A DNA stretch of 64,000 bases, from assembly GCA_017398685.1 (NCBI GenBank), contig JAFQFH010000011.1, forward strand, positions 1 through 64,000, given 5' to 3'. Origin of the DNA: Oscillospiraceae bacterium. GTDB taxonomy: Bacteria; Bacillota; Clostridia; Oscillospirales; Oscillospiraceae. Position 1 is the stretch's first letter. Every line of letters starts with the position of its first letter. The notes below the pieces were generated by a model that worked only from the letters and a program-made list of their open reading frames with translations, ran no database searches and was not told where the DNA came from. Below, piece after piece: positions 24,850 through 32,551 of the stretch. The position numbers and the translations under genes are program-made.

Positions 24850-24889
24850 TTGCAATTGCAACGGTTTTTCTCCGGAGATTTGATATAAT
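24850..24889 (+). promoter_or_regulatory. Promoter region of desulfoferrodoxin with a 12-bp palindrome
   Basis: TATAAT stands at 24884-24889 without a good -35. The perfect palindrome TTGCAATTGCAA at 24850-24861 lies at about -40. A poor -35 plus a palindrome suggests an activator or repressor site, but no regulator is known here. Confidence 0.45.
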
Positions 24890-24954
24890 GAAATCACAAA
24901 CAAGAGAACACAGATTGAAAAAAATAATCTTTATCAAATATGGAGGATAATAAT

Positions 24955-25329
24955 ATGAAGTTTTATGTTTGCAATCATTGCGGTAATATAGTCCATTTCG
25001 TGAAGAACAAGGGTGTTCCCGTAGTCTGCTGCGGCGAGAAGATGAGCGAGCTTATCCCCGGCACCAGCGACGGCGCAGCTGAAAAGCACGTCCCCGAAGT
25101 TAAGGTGGACGGCAATAAGGTCACTGTCACCGTCGGCAGCGTGGCCCACCCCATGCAGGATGTCCACTATATCGAGTGGGTCATTCTTGAGACCGAGAAG
25201 GGCTATCAGAAGGTAGACCTGAAGCCTGATCAGGCTCCTGTGGCTGAGTTTATCGTCCCCGAAGGCGACAAACCCGTAGCCGCCTATGAGTACTGCAATC
25301 TCCACGGCCTGTGGAAGGCAGAGATCTGA
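24955..25329 (+). CDS. dfx: Desulfoferrodoxin (superoxide reductase, two-iron type)
   Basis: The 124-residue protein has an N-terminal desulforedoxin domain (C6, C9, C25, C26: YVCNHCG and VVCCGEK). The superoxide reductase domain has iron ligands in EKHVPEV, HPMQDVHYIEW and CNLHGLW. It reduces superoxide to peroxide using rubredoxin as donor; a rubredoxin gene lies at 62049-62204. GGAGG precedes the ATG at 24955 by 7 nt, so the in-frame ATG at 24940 was rejected. It is a single-gene unit with its own terminator. Confidence 0.95.
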   Translation: MKFYVCNHCGNIVHFVKNKGVPVVCCGEKMSELIPGTSDGAAEKHVPEVKVDGNKVTVTVGSVAHPMQDVHYIEWVILETEKGYQKVDLKPDQAPVAEFIVPEGDKPVAAYEYCNLHGLWKAEI

Positions 25330-25348
25330 TAAATCAGTCAATATTTTA

Positions 25349-25376
25349 AGCCGCCGGTTTCCCGGCGGCTTTTATT
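25349..25376 (+). terminator. Terminator of desulfoferrodoxin gene
   Basis: AGCCGCCGG and CCGGCGGCT pair around TTTC, followed by TTTATTAT. Confidence 0.85.
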
Positions 25377-25383
25377 ATGCTCC

Positions 25384-25411
25384 TTGACAGCAAAGGATGA
25401 TGGTTTATACT
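25384..25411 (+). promoter_or_regulatory. Promoter for the DUF1653 gene
   Basis: TTGACA (25384-25389), 16 nt, TATACT (25406-25411). Confidence 0.65.
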
Positions 25412-25444
25412 TACAATGTATTATTTCATCCGGGAGGGAGAGCA

Positions 25445-25657
25445 ATGGAAGAGATAAAAATCGGCCGATACCGGCACTTCAAGGGCAATGAGTACGAGGT
25501 TTTGCACCTTGCCCGGCACTCTGAAACCGAAGAGGAGATGGTGGTATACAGAGCCCTCTACGGGGATTTCTCCGTGTGGGTGCGCCCGGCCTCCATGTGG
25601 AACGAGACAGTTGAGCGGGATGGGCAAAGCTTCCGCAGATTTACTTATATTGGATAA
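25445..25657 (+). CDS. DUF1653 domain protein
   Basis: The 70-residue protein starts IGRYRHFKGNEYEVLHLARH and ends with the VWVRPASMW motif, diagnostic of the small DUF1653 family (a beta-barrel-like fold, function unknown). GGGAGG precedes the ATG at 25445 by 7 nt; the longer frame to 25397 lies within the promoter. It is a monocistronic gene facing a convergent rRNA methyltransferase gene about 50 nt away. Confidence 0.85.
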   Translation: MEEIKIGRYRHFKGNEYEVLHLARHSETEEEMVVYRALYGDFSVWVRPASMWNETVERDGQSFRRFTYIG

Positions 25658-25705
25658 AAACAGGCCGCAGTACAAAATGCATGGCGGATGTTTTATTGGC
25701 ATAAT

Positions 25706-26524
25706 TCAGTTACAAAGCTGCCAGAAGGCCACAGCTGATGCGGCGGCCACGTTGAGGGAATCCACATTGTGGCTCATGGGTATCTTCACCGTGTAGTCAC
25801 ACCCGGCGATGGCCTCGTCAGTGAGCCCCTCACCTTCCGTACCGAGGACGATGGCCAGCTTTTCGGCCCTGCACAGTCTTTCGTCCTTAACGGAAAGTGT
25901 ATCCTCCTTCAAGGCCATGGCGCAGCTTACAAAGCCCAGCTCCCGGAGTTTTGCAAGCGCCTTTTCGGGCCATTCACCCTCAGGGAGGAAAGTCCATGGT
26001 ATCTGAAAGCAAGTGCCCATGCTGACTCTGGCTGCCCGGCGGTAGAGAGGGTCAGTGCAGAAGGGAGTCAGCAGCACCGCGTCCACATTCAGCGCCGCTG
26101 CCGAGCGGATAATGGCCCCCAGATTCGTAGGGTTTACCACGTTTTCAAGTATAGCCACGCGCCGGGCATTTTTACAAAGCTCCATATAGTCCGGCAGGGG
26201 CTTTCTTCTCATGGCGCAGAGCATGCCCCGGGTCAGCTTAAAGCCCGTCAGCTTTGTGAGCACATCAAACTCCGCCGTGTATACGGGGATATCGGCGCAG
26301 CGGGCAAGTATCTCCCCGGCCTTGCTCTCAAGCTCCCGCTTCTCCACCAGAAAGGACACAGGCTCATAACCTGCGTTTATGGCCCGCTCAATCACCAGCG
26401 GGCTTTCCCCTATGAAAAGACCTTTTTCCGGAAACTCCCGGTTCAAAAGCTGCACTTCCGTCAGCCTTGCGTAGACATCCAGCTCCGGTGCTTCAAAGTT
26501 ACTGATTTCTATGATTTGTTCCAT
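25706..26524 (-). CDS. SpoU/TrmH family RNA 2'-O-methyltransferase
   Basis: The 272-residue protein ends in a SpoU (SPOUT) domain with the three knot motifs: VVNPTNLGAIIRSAAAL (about 129-145, catalytic Arg), LGTEGEGLTD, and IPMSHNVDSLNVAAASAVAF. The N-terminal part resembles the RNA-binding substrate domain found in 23S rRNA methyltransferases, though longer. It should methylate a ribose in rRNA or tRNA using AdoMet; the exact nucleotide is not evident. The gene has its own promoter (26569-26597). Confidence 0.88.
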   Translation of the reverse strand: MEQIIEISNFEAPELDVYARLTEVQLLNREFPEKGLFIGESPLVIERAINAGYEPVSFLVEKRELESKAGEILARCADIPVYTAEFDVLTKLTGFKLTRGMLCAMRRKPLPDYMELCKNARRVAILENVVNPTNLGAIIRSAAALNVDAVLLTPFCTDPLYRRAARVSMGTCFQIPWTFLPEGEWPEKALAKLRELGFVSCAMALKEDTLSVKDERLCRAEKLAIVLGTEGEGLTDEAIAGCDYTVKIPMSHNVDSLNVAAASAVAFWQLCN

Positions 26525-26568
26525 TACACGAACACTTTCTTTCCGTTTTCTTTTTTAGCTTGTACAAA

Positions 26569-26597
26569 AGTATAATTCAGCAGCTGGAACAAGTCAA
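26569..26597 (-). promoter_or_regulatory. Promoter of the SpoU methyltransferase gene
   Basis: On the minus strand TTGACT, 17 nt, TATACT, about 45 nt before the ATG. Confidence 0.65.
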
Positions 26598-26673
26598 ATG
26601 ATTGTATAATTTCGCCCTTGCACAAGGCGGTTTTGCGGTGATATCATCTAAAAAAACAAAGGGAGGCTTTTAT

Positions 26674-27450
26674 ATGAAGCAATACGTGGCAGACGCCTTC
26701 ACCGATAAAGTTTTCGCGGGCAACCCCGCCGCCATCTGTATACTGGACAAGTGGCTCAGTGACGAGCTTATGATGAAGATAACAAGGGAAAATAACCTCT
26801 CTGAGACTGCCTTTGCCGTGAAAAAGGGTGAGACCTATCAGCTTCGCTGGTTTACCCCCGGCGGGGAAATAGACCTCTGCGGTCACGCCACTCTCGCCTG
26901 CGCCTACGTGCTCATGCGCTTTTACGAGCCGGAAAGTGAAGAAATAGCCTTCGACACTCTCAGCGGCAGGCTGACCGTAAAGCGCACAGGAGAGCTTTAC
27001 GAGATGGATTTTCCTGCCTATGAGCTTAAAAAAGTTCCCGTGACGGAGGAAATGTGCGCTGCCATCGGGCATAGACCCGTTGAAGCCTACATGGGCCGCG
27101 ACCTGCTGTGCATTTTCGAGGATGCGGCTATCATTCCCGAAATGAAGGTGGACCAAGCCCTTGTTGAAAAGCTGGATGGGCTTTTGCTCCATGTGAGCGC
27201 AAAAGGGGAGGATGCCGACTGCGTTTCCCGCTCCTTTGCACCCAAATGCAATGTACCGGAGGACCCTGTCTGCGGTTCGGGCCACTGTCACATAGCCCCC
27301 TACTGGGCAGAAAAATTGGGCAAAAAAGAGATAGTTGCCTATCAGGCCTCCCCCCGCGGCGGTACTCTCTACTGCACAGTCGAAGGTGAGCGCGTGAAGC
27401 TTGCAGGCAAGGCCGCCCTTTACAGCATGGCGGAAATATTTATTGACTGA
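26674..27450 (+). CDS. PhzF family isomerase/epimerase
   Basis: The 258-residue protein has the two-lobed diaminopimelate-epimerase-like fold of PhzF proteins. Visible motifs are DAFTDKVFAGNPAAICIL, ENNLSETAFAV with the catalytic Glu, WFTPGGEIDLCGHATLA and DPVCGSGHCHIAPYW. PhzF isomerises dihydrohydroxyanthranilate in phenazine producers; most homologues outside such clusters have unknown substrates and no phenazine genes are here. GGGAGG precedes the ATG by 7 nt. The upstream in-frame region to 26602 has no SD. Confidence 0.9.
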   Translation: MKQYVADAFTDKVFAGNPAAICILDKWLSDELMMKITRENNLSETAFAVKKGETYQLRWFTPGGEIDLCGHATLACAYVLMRFYEPESEEIAFDTLSGRLTVKRTGELYEMDFPAYELKKVPVTEEMCAAIGHRPVEAYMGRDLLCIFEDAAIIPEMKVDQALVEKLDGLLLHVSAKGEDADCVSRSFAPKCNVPEDPVCGSGHCHIAPYWAEKLGKKEIVAYQASPRGGTLYCTVEGERVKLAGKAALYSMAEIFID

Positions 27451-27503
27451 TTTTTTGCATAAGGAAAACTTCGTTTTTTACGAGGCCATAGATAGAACAA
27501 TAA

Positions 27504-27541
27504 AAACCATGACCTTTTTATCTACAAAGGTCATGGTTTCT
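27504..27541. terminator. Bidirectional terminator between phzF-like and XRE genes
   Basis: AAACCATGACCTTT and AAAGGTCATGGTTT form a 14-bp stem around 8 nt, with T-rich tails on both strands. Confidence 0.85.
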
Positions 27542-27892
27542 TTACATTTTATCAATTAAGGCAAAAACTACAGCCTGCTGTTCCTCGCTGAGTCTTGACC
27601 AACGCTCAAGAAGCCTGCGTTGAGATTGTGTGAGAGCAACGGGGCTATCTCCTTCTGCAAAAAGTTGTGAAAGAGTGATGCCAAAAGCCGTGCATATTTT
27701 CTCAAGAGAAGGAATCGTAGGCATCATATTCTTGCGATACCATGAAGATATGGTGGACTGGGGCAAACCGGAGTATTCTGCAAGCTGGTACTCTGTCCAG
27801 CCTCTCTCCACACGATATGCGCTTATAGTAGCAAGAATGTCCTTCACCGTTTCGTCCTCTGCTTGTGTTTTTCGTAAATTATACTTCGACAA
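27542..27892 (-). CDS. XRE family transcriptional regulator
   Basis: The 116-residue protein has a Cro/CI-type HTH at about 18-77 (ISAYRVERGWTEYQLAEYSG, STISSWYRKNMMPTIPSLEK, FGITLSQLF) and a short C-terminal helical tail (LLERWSRLSEEQQAVVFALI). It is divergent from the SLOG-like gene, and the 67-bp gap holds an AATTATA/TATAATT inverted repeat that may be its operator. Base composition is more AT-rich than the flanking housekeeping genes, which suggests acquisition together with its partner. Confidence 0.85.
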   Translation of the reverse strand: MSKYNLRKTQAEDETVKDILATISAYRVERGWTEYQLAEYSGLPQSTISSWYRKNMMPTIPSLEKICTAFGITLSQLFAEGDSPVALTQSQRRLLERWSRLSEEQQAVVFALIDKM

Positions 27893-27908
27893 ATCGTTGC
27901 CTTTTAAT

Positions 27909-27926
27909 AATTATAATCGTATAATT
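27909..27926. promoter_or_regulatory. Inverted repeat between XRE and SLOG genes (candidate operator)
   Basis: AATTATA and TATAATT are separated by ATCG in the divergent promoter region. The halves also resemble -10 hexamers, so binding would block both directions. Confidence 0.45.
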
Positions 27927-27959
27927 TTAACGATAAACACAAGCAAGGGAAAAAGCGAA

Positions 27960-28442
27960 ATGAATATCTTTACTGTCAGTTTCTTTGGACATCGGATTAT
28001 TAACAATCCGTGCCTTATACAGGCTCGGTTGGAAAAAGTAATTCGTGATCTTCTTATATCCAAAGATTATGTAGAATTCCTTGTAGGACGTAACAGCGAA
28101 TTTGACCTGCTCGCCTCATCCGTGGTACGAAAGGTAAAGCGGGAATTCAGAGACGATAACAGCGCTCTGATATTGGTACTTCCATATATAACGGCTGAGT
28201 TGAAAAACAATGAGAAAAGTTTTATAAGATACTATGACGAAATAGAAATTTGCCATGAAAGCTCCGGCGTCCATTTTAAAGCCGCATATCAAAAAAGAAA
28301 CCGGATTATGGTATCGCGTTCGGATTTGATCATATTTTGTGTTGAGCATAATAGCGGCGGTGCTTTCCAGACTATGGCTTACGCTGAGAAGGAGAAAAAG
28401 GAATATATCAACCTTGTCCGACCGAGTTATACGGATATATGA
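27960..28442 (+). CDS. SLOG-like (YpsA/DUF1273-related) nucleotide-sensor fold protein
   Basis: The 160-residue protein begins NIFTVSFFGHRIINN. The SFFGHR after a first strand is typical of SLOG-superfamily proteins (YpsA, DUF1273), Rossmann-like folds that bind nucleotide-derived ligands. Later DLIIFCVEHNSGGAFQTMAYAEKEKKEYINL matches the second conserved strand and the G-G-x-x-x-T/M-x-Y-A helix. The ATG at 27960 matches the domain start; the SD is weak (AGGGA). The gene is AT-rich and divergent from the XRE regulator. Its function is unknown; related proteins occur in mobile or conflict-associated cassettes. Confidence 0.7.
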   Translation: MNIFTVSFFGHRIINNPCLIQARLEKVIRDLLISKDYVEFLVGRNSEFDLLASSVVRKVKREFRDDNSALILVLPYITAELKNNEKSFIRYYDEIEICHESSGVHFKAAYQKRNRIMVSRSDLIIFCVEHNSGGAFQTMAYAEKEKKEYINLVRPSYTDI

Positions 28443-28483
28443 AATTTAGTATGCTTTTCGAAGGCTTTTCCCTCAAAAACTTC

Positions 28484-28511
28484 TTGACATCTTGCTGAAA
28501 AACTGTATAAT
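28484..28511 (+). promoter_or_regulatory. Promoter of rpsF-ssb-rpsR
   Basis: TTGACA (28484-28489), 16 nt, TATAAT (28506-28511). A leader of about 70 nt follows with a GC-rich stretch (GGGGGCC near 28558). In Firmicutes such leaders can bind the S6:S18 dimer; I could not confirm that motif. Confidence 0.75.
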
Positions 28512-28588
28512 AATTAAGCCTGTCCATGTGCAGACGGGCTATCCTTGCTCCCATTGAGGGGGCCAACAGACCAAAAGGAGGTGCGATT

Positions 28589-28885
28589 ATGGCAAAAGCA
28601 AGTGAGAAGTACGAAGTAATGTACATCATCAATCCCAACTTCAGCGAGGAAGAGACCGCAGCTGTTGTTGAAAAGTTCAAGGCACTTGTTGAGGCAAACG
28701 GTACTCTGGACGAGATCGAGGAGATCGGCAAGCGTAAGCTGGCTTACGAGATCAACTACATTTCCGAAGGCTACTATGTCCTCATGAAGTTCACCAGCGG
28801 TGCTGATTTCCCCGCAGAGCTGGACCGTGTTCTCGGCATTACCGACGGCATTCTGCGTCGCCTGATTACCCTGCGCGCAGAGTAA
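28589..28885 (+). CDS. rpsF: 30S ribosomal protein S6
   Basis: The 98-residue protein has KYEVMYIINPNFSEEE at the start and KRKLAYEINYISEGYYVLMKF in the middle, the conserved S6 pattern. S6 pairs with S18 on the 30S platform. AAAGGAGG lies 8 nt before the ATG at 28589. The operon order rpsF-ssb-rpsR is the standard Firmicutes arrangement. Confidence 0.97.
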   Translation: MAKASEKYEVMYIINPNFSEEETAAVVEKFKALVEANGTLDEIEEIGKRKLAYEINYISEGYYVLMKFTSGADFPAELDRVLGITDGILRRLITLRAE

Positions 28886-28897
28886 AGGAGACAGGAT

Positions 28898-29353
28898 ATG
28901 CTCAATAGAATTGACATTATGGGCCGTCTGACCCGTGATCCCGAGCTCAGACACACCCAGTCCCAGACCCCCGTGGCGTCCTTCACCCTGGCGGTTGACC
29001 GCGATTTCGGCAACCGTGACGGCGGAGAGAGGCAGACCGATTTTATCGACTGCGTCGCATGGCGCCAGACCGCCGAGTTTGTCAGCAAGTATTTCACCAA
29101 GGGCAGCATGGCTGTGGTCTCCGGAAGACTGCAGATCCGTGACTGGACCGACCGCGACGGCGGCAAGCGCCGCAGCGCGGAAGTGGTAGTTGACAATATC
29201 TACTTCGGCGAGAGCCGCCGCTCCCGCGACGACTCCGGCAGCACCGCGTACACCAGCAATTCCTACAGCTACTCCGACAGCGGCAAGAGCAGCAGCTCTT
29301 CCTACGGCGGCTTCCAGGAACTTGACGGCGATGACGGCGACCTGCCCTTCTAA
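28898..29353 (+). CDS. ssb: Single-stranded DNA-binding protein
   Basis: The 151-residue protein has an N-terminal OB fold (NRIDIMGRLTRDPELRHTQS, VASFTLAVDRDF, DFIDCVAWRQTAEFVSKYF). A Ser/Tyr-rich linker and the acidic C-terminal tip DDGDLPF recruit replication and repair proteins. It coats single-stranded DNA during replication, repair and recombination. It lies between rpsF and rpsR with AAAGGAG upstream. Confidence 0.97.
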   Translation: MLNRIDIMGRLTRDPELRHTQSQTPVASFTLAVDRDFGNRDGGERQTDFIDCVAWRQTAEFVSKYFTKGSMAVVSGRLQIRDWTDRDGGKRRSAEVVVDNIYFGESRRSRDDSGSTAYTSNSYSYSDSGKSSSSSYGGFQELDGDDGDLPF

Positions 29354-29375
29354 TAATTAAAAGGAGGAAACAGCT

Positions 29376-29615
29376 TTGGCTTTCGATAAGAACAATCCCA
29401 AGAACCGCAAGCGCAGAAAAGTGTGCCAGTTCTGCGTTGATAAGGCAACCTTTATCGACTATAAGGACACTGCAAAGCTTCGCCGCTACACTTCCGAGCG
29501 CGGCAAGATCCTGCCCCGTCGTACTACCGGCGTGTGCGGTATGCACCAGCGCCAGCTCACCGAGGCTATCAAGAGAGCACGTCAGGTTGCTCTTCTGCCC
29601 TACGTGACTGACTAA
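29376..29615 (+). CDS. rpsR: 30S ribosomal protein S18
   Basis: The 79-residue protein carries [23 protein letters not shown], the S18 core with a retained C-x-x-C pair, and ends [11 protein letters not shown]. It starts with TTG, 8 nt after AGGAGG; no ATG is available at the correct position. It is the last gene of the rpsF operon and is followed by a strong terminator. Confidence 0.96.
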   Translation: MAFDKNNPKNRKRRKVCQFCVDKATFIDYKDTAKLRRYTSERGKILPRRTTGVCGMHQRQLTEAIKRARQVALLPYVTD

Positions 29616-29633
29616 GCTTCATAAAAGCATCAA

Positions 29634-29664
29634 AAACCGGACTGCTGAGCAGTCCGGTTTTTTC
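29634..29664 (+). terminator. Terminator of rpsF-ssb-rpsR
   Basis: AAACCGGACTGC and GCAGTCCGGTTT form a perfect 12-bp stem around TGA, followed by TTTCG. Confidence 0.9.
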
Positions 29665-29674
29665 GTGCCCTATA

Positions 29675-30163
29675 TCACTTTTCGGGGTAGAAAATGGAAT
29701 CGTCGTTTTCTATCCAGTCGCTGACCATGATGGTTTTGTACTCAGTGGGTGTGACCCTGATTACCACCTTTTCAATGCCGGCGTTTATTATCTGGCGCTT
29801 GCACATTGAGCAGCTCATGGCATCGGGCAAAAGCTGATTTGTAGCGGCATCCCTGCCCACAAGGTAGATGGTGGCGCCTATCATGTCCCGTCTGGAGGCG
29901 GAGATGATGGCATTGGCCTCGGCGTGGACACTGCGGCAAAGCTCATAGCGCTCGCCGGAGGGAATCTTCAGGCTCTCTCTGGTGCATACGCCCAGATCCG
30001 AGCAGTTTCTTCTGCCGCGGGGTGCACCGTTGTAGCCGGTGGAGATTATTTCATCGGAGCGCACGATGATAGCACCGTACTTGCGTCTGAGACAGGTGGA
30101 GCGTTCCAGAACGGAATCGGCAATATCCAGATAGTAATTTTGTTTGCTGGTGCGGTTGTCCAT
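29675..30163 (-). CDS. dCMP deaminase family protein (ComE-like cytidine/deoxycytidylate deaminase)
   Basis: The 162-residue protein has the zinc motifs H80-A-E82 (RSVHAEANAI) and C118-S-M-C121. An insert (RRNCSDLGVCTRESLKIPSGERYELC) is typical of dCMP deaminases and the ComEB family. It would convert dCMP to dUMP for dTMP synthesis. GGGGG lies 8 nt before the ATG at 30163; the longer frame to 30280 lacks an SD. It stands alone and is convergent with rpsR. Confidence 0.88.
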   Translation of the reverse strand: MDNRTSKQNYYLDIADSVLERSTCLRRKYGAIIVRSDEIISTGYNGAPRGRRNCSDLGVCTRESLKIPSGERYELCRSVHAEANAIISASRRDMIGATIYLVGRDAATNQLLPDAMSCSMCKRQIINAGIEKVVIRVTPTEYKTIMVSDWIENDDSIFYPEK

Positions 30164-30322
30164 AGACTTATCCCCCAAGCTGTATAATTTTTCATAAAAA
30201 TTATACAGCAACAGAGGCATCTTGACAAGATTAAATACCCTATACATTCTCCTTGCAGTTTCATTTAAGTCAAAAAGCAAATTAATATGGTAATTTTACT
30301 GTGCTTGTGCTATAGTGTGGGT

Positions 30323-30988
30323 ATGAACAGAAGAAATTACCAAAAAGAACTGGAGCGTATTATACGCACCAGAGGCAATAAGATGCCGAGAGTGCTGCTG
30401 CACTGCTGCTGTGCTCCCTGTGCAAGCTCGGTGCTGGAATACCTGACGCAGTATTTTCAGGTGACTGTACTGTGGTACAATCCCAATCTCTATCCCCAGT
30501 CGGAGTTTGACAGGCGTTTCAAGGCGCTGGTGGAGCTTATTGAAAAGATGGGCCTTGCAGACAAGGTGGATATTCTGGCCGAGCCCTGGAAAAATCAGGA
30601 CTATCTCAGGCGCGTAAAGGGTCTGGAGGATGAGCCGGAGGGCGGCCTTCGCTGCACGGAGTGCTTCCGTGTCCGACTTCTGGAGACGGCAAAGCTCTGC
30701 AAGCACTACGGCTATGACTATTTTTGCTCCACCCTCACCCTTTCCCGGCACAAGAACGCCGAGCTTATAAACGATATAGGCGAGGAGCTGGCAAGGGCCA
30801 GCGGCACAAGCTGGCTGCCATCGGACTTCAAAAAGCGGGACGGGGAAAACCGCTCCATCGAGCTTTGTGAGGAGCATGGCATCTACCGGCAGCTCTACTG
30901 CGGCTGCGAGTATTCCATGCGCAGGCGCATAGAAGTAGGCGAGAGTATGGGCCAGTCCCCCAGTGAGAGCACGGGGGGAGCCGTATGA
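30323..30988 (+). CDS. queH: Epoxyqueuosine reductase QueH (DUF208)
   Basis: The 221-residue protein has the QueH signature LLHCCCAPCASSVLEYL (cluster Cys about 28-33), RCTECFRVRL and a C-terminal YCGCEYS. QueH reduces epoxyqueuosine to queuosine in tRNA without cobalamin and replaces QueG in many anaerobes. The start is uncertain: ATG 30323 has only GTGGG upstream, and an in-frame ATG at 30287 has no SD. Its stop overlaps the queT start by 4 nt, which links it to precursor uptake. Confidence 0.92.
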   Translation: MNRRNYQKELERIIRTRGNKMPRVLLHCCCAPCASSVLEYLTQYFQVTVLWYNPNLYPQSEFDRRFKALVELIEKMGLADKVDILAEPWKNQDYLRRVKGLEDEPEGGLRCTECFRVRLLETAKLCKHYGYDYFCSTLTLSRHKNAELINDIGEELARASGTSWLPSDFKKRDGENRSIELCEEHGIYRQLYCGCEYSMRRRIEVGESMGQSPSESTGGAV

Positions 30989-31524
30989 AAAAGAGCAATA
31001 TCCGCCTTATGAGCCTTTGCGCCGTCCTTGGCGCAGCCTACGCCGTGATGACCATAGTGCTGGCTCCCATAAGCTACGGCGCCCTGCAGTTTCGCGTGTC
31101 TGAGGCGCTTTGCATCATGCCCTTTTTCGTTCCCGGCTGTGAGTGGGGCCTGTTTGCAGGCTGCGTACTGGCAAATCTTATGACCGGCAACGTTTTCGAC
31201 ATTGTGTTCGGCTCTCTGGCTACCCTGCTGGCAGGGCTCTGTACCTCCGCCATCGGAAGACGGGGACAGGCGCTTGGAAAAGCAGCTGCGGCCTGTCTGA
31301 TGCCGGTAATATTCAACAGCGTCATAGTTGGCGCTGTGATAACCCAGGCATACAACGGTCTGGGCATTTTCTCACACCCTGCCGCTTTCGCCATAAACGC
31401 CCTTCAGGTAGGCTTGGGCGAGGCAGGTGTCATGTATCTTTTGGGCTTACCCCTGTGCAGCTTTCTTCCAAAGAAGAAGTTTTTCAGGGAATTTACGGAC
31501 AGAATAAAAAATAACCACGAGTAA
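30985..31524 (+). CDS. queT: QueT family queuosine-precursor ECF transporter S component
   Basis: The 179-residue membrane protein has about six segments and the QueT pattern AVLGAAYAVMTIVLAPISYGALQFRVSEAL, with ANLMTGNVFDIVFGSLATLL. QueT proteins are substrate-binding components of energy-coupling-factor transporters thought to import preQ1 or related queuosine precursors. The ATGA overlap with queH supports the assignment: uptake plus the last tRNA modification step. No ECF energising module is in the window. Confidence 0.9.
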   Translation: MKKSNIRLMSLCAVLGAAYAVMTIVLAPISYGALQFRVSEALCIMPFFVPGCEWGLFAGCVLANLMTGNVFDIVFGSLATLLAGLCTSAIGRRGQALGKAAAACLMPVIFNSVIVGAVITQAYNGLGIFSHPAAFAINALQVGLGEAGVMYLLGLPLCSFLPKKKFFREFTDRIKNNHE

Positions 31525-31553
31525 TCAAGGTCTTTTTGAAAGGAGCGATCCTC

Positions 31554-32429
31554 ATGAAAGTCAAAAAAGCCATCATCCCCGCAGCAGGCCTGGGCTCACG
31601 TATGCTGCCCAACACCAAGAGTATTCCCAAGGAGATGCTGCCTCTGGTGGACAAGCCCGTTATCCAGTACATCGTTGAAGAGGCCGTGGCCGCCGGTGTT
31701 GAGGAAATTCTCATCATCACAAACCGGGGCAAAAACCCCATTGAGGACTACTTTGACTATGCCCCCGATCTGGAAGAGCGCCTCAAGAGAGACGGCAAGC
31801 TGAAAGACGCTAAGATAGTGCACGATGTGGCGGATATGGCGGATGTGTTTTTCCTGCGCCAGAAGGAGACAAAGGGTCTGGGCCACGCCATATGGCGCGC
31901 CAAGAGCTTTGTGGGCAATGAGCCCTTTGCCATACTGCTGGGCGACGATATCATGCTCAGCGAAAAGCCCGTTCTCAAACAGCTGGTGGAGGCCGCCGAG
32001 GCCAATGAGTGCAGCGCTATCGCCGTGCGCGAGGTGCCGGACGAGCTTATAGTCAAGTACTCCTCCGTAAAGCTGGAAGAGCAGTTGGGTGACAGGGTAT
32101 ACCGTATAAGCGACATGAACGAAAAGCCCACGCTGGAGGAAAAGCTTTCCAGCTACGCCATTCTGGGCCGCTACGTGCTTACTCCCGCCATCTTTGATAT
32201 TCTCGAGCATACCGCTCCCGGCCGCAACAACGAAATTCAGCTCACTGACGGCATGAAGGAGCTTTGCCACAAGGAAAAGATGTGCGCTGTGGACTTTGAG
32301 GGCCGCCGCTATGATACCGGCAATCTCAAGGGCTATCTGGAGTCCATAATTGACTTTGCTCTGAAAAACGAGGAGGCCGGTGACTGGCTGAGACAGTTTA
32401 TCATAGACAAGGCGGATATGCTTAGATAA
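31554..32429 (+). CDS. galU: UTP-glucose-1-phosphate uridylyltransferase
   Basis: The 291-residue protein has the nucleotidyltransferase start KKAIIPAAGLGSRMLPNTKSIPKEMLPLVDKPVIQYIVEEA, GLGHAIWRAKSFVGNEPFAILLGDD and the C-terminal FEGRRYDTGNLKGYLESIIDFAL. It makes UDP-glucose for surface glycans and glycolipids. AAAGGAG lies 8 nt before the ATG. It follows queT by 29 nt and may be read from the same transcript. UDP-sugar supply fits the several glycosyltransferase-like genes in the window. Confidence 0.95.
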   Translation: MKVKKAIIPAAGLGSRMLPNTKSIPKEMLPLVDKPVIQYIVEEAVAAGVEEILIITNRGKNPIEDYFDYAPDLEERLKRDGKLKDAKIVHDVADMADVFFLRQKETKGLGHAIWRAKSFVGNEPFAILLGDDIMLSEKPVLKQLVEAAEANECSAIAVREVPDELIVKYSSVKLEEQLGDRVYRISDMNEKPTLEEKLSSYAILGRYVLTPAIFDILEHTAPGRNNEIQLTDGMKELCHKEKMCAVDFEGRRYDTGNLKGYLESIIDFALKNEEAGDWLRQFIIDKADMLR

Positions 32430-32475
32430 TCAGCTTACGATCCATATCTCCCTTTTCCCCGCACAGATATAAAAA

Positions 32476-32527
32476 GAAGTTTCCGGACAGCTTGCTATAA
32501 GACATCCGGAAACTTCTTTATTTTTAT
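32476..32527. terminator. Terminator between galU and DUF6020 gene
   Basis: GAAGTTTCCGGA pairs with TCCGGAAACTTC (12 bp) around 17 nt, with TTTATTTTT on plus and TTTTTATAT on minus. Confidence 0.8.
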
Positions 32528-32551
32528 ATGGGTTTTTATATAAATCCGGCT

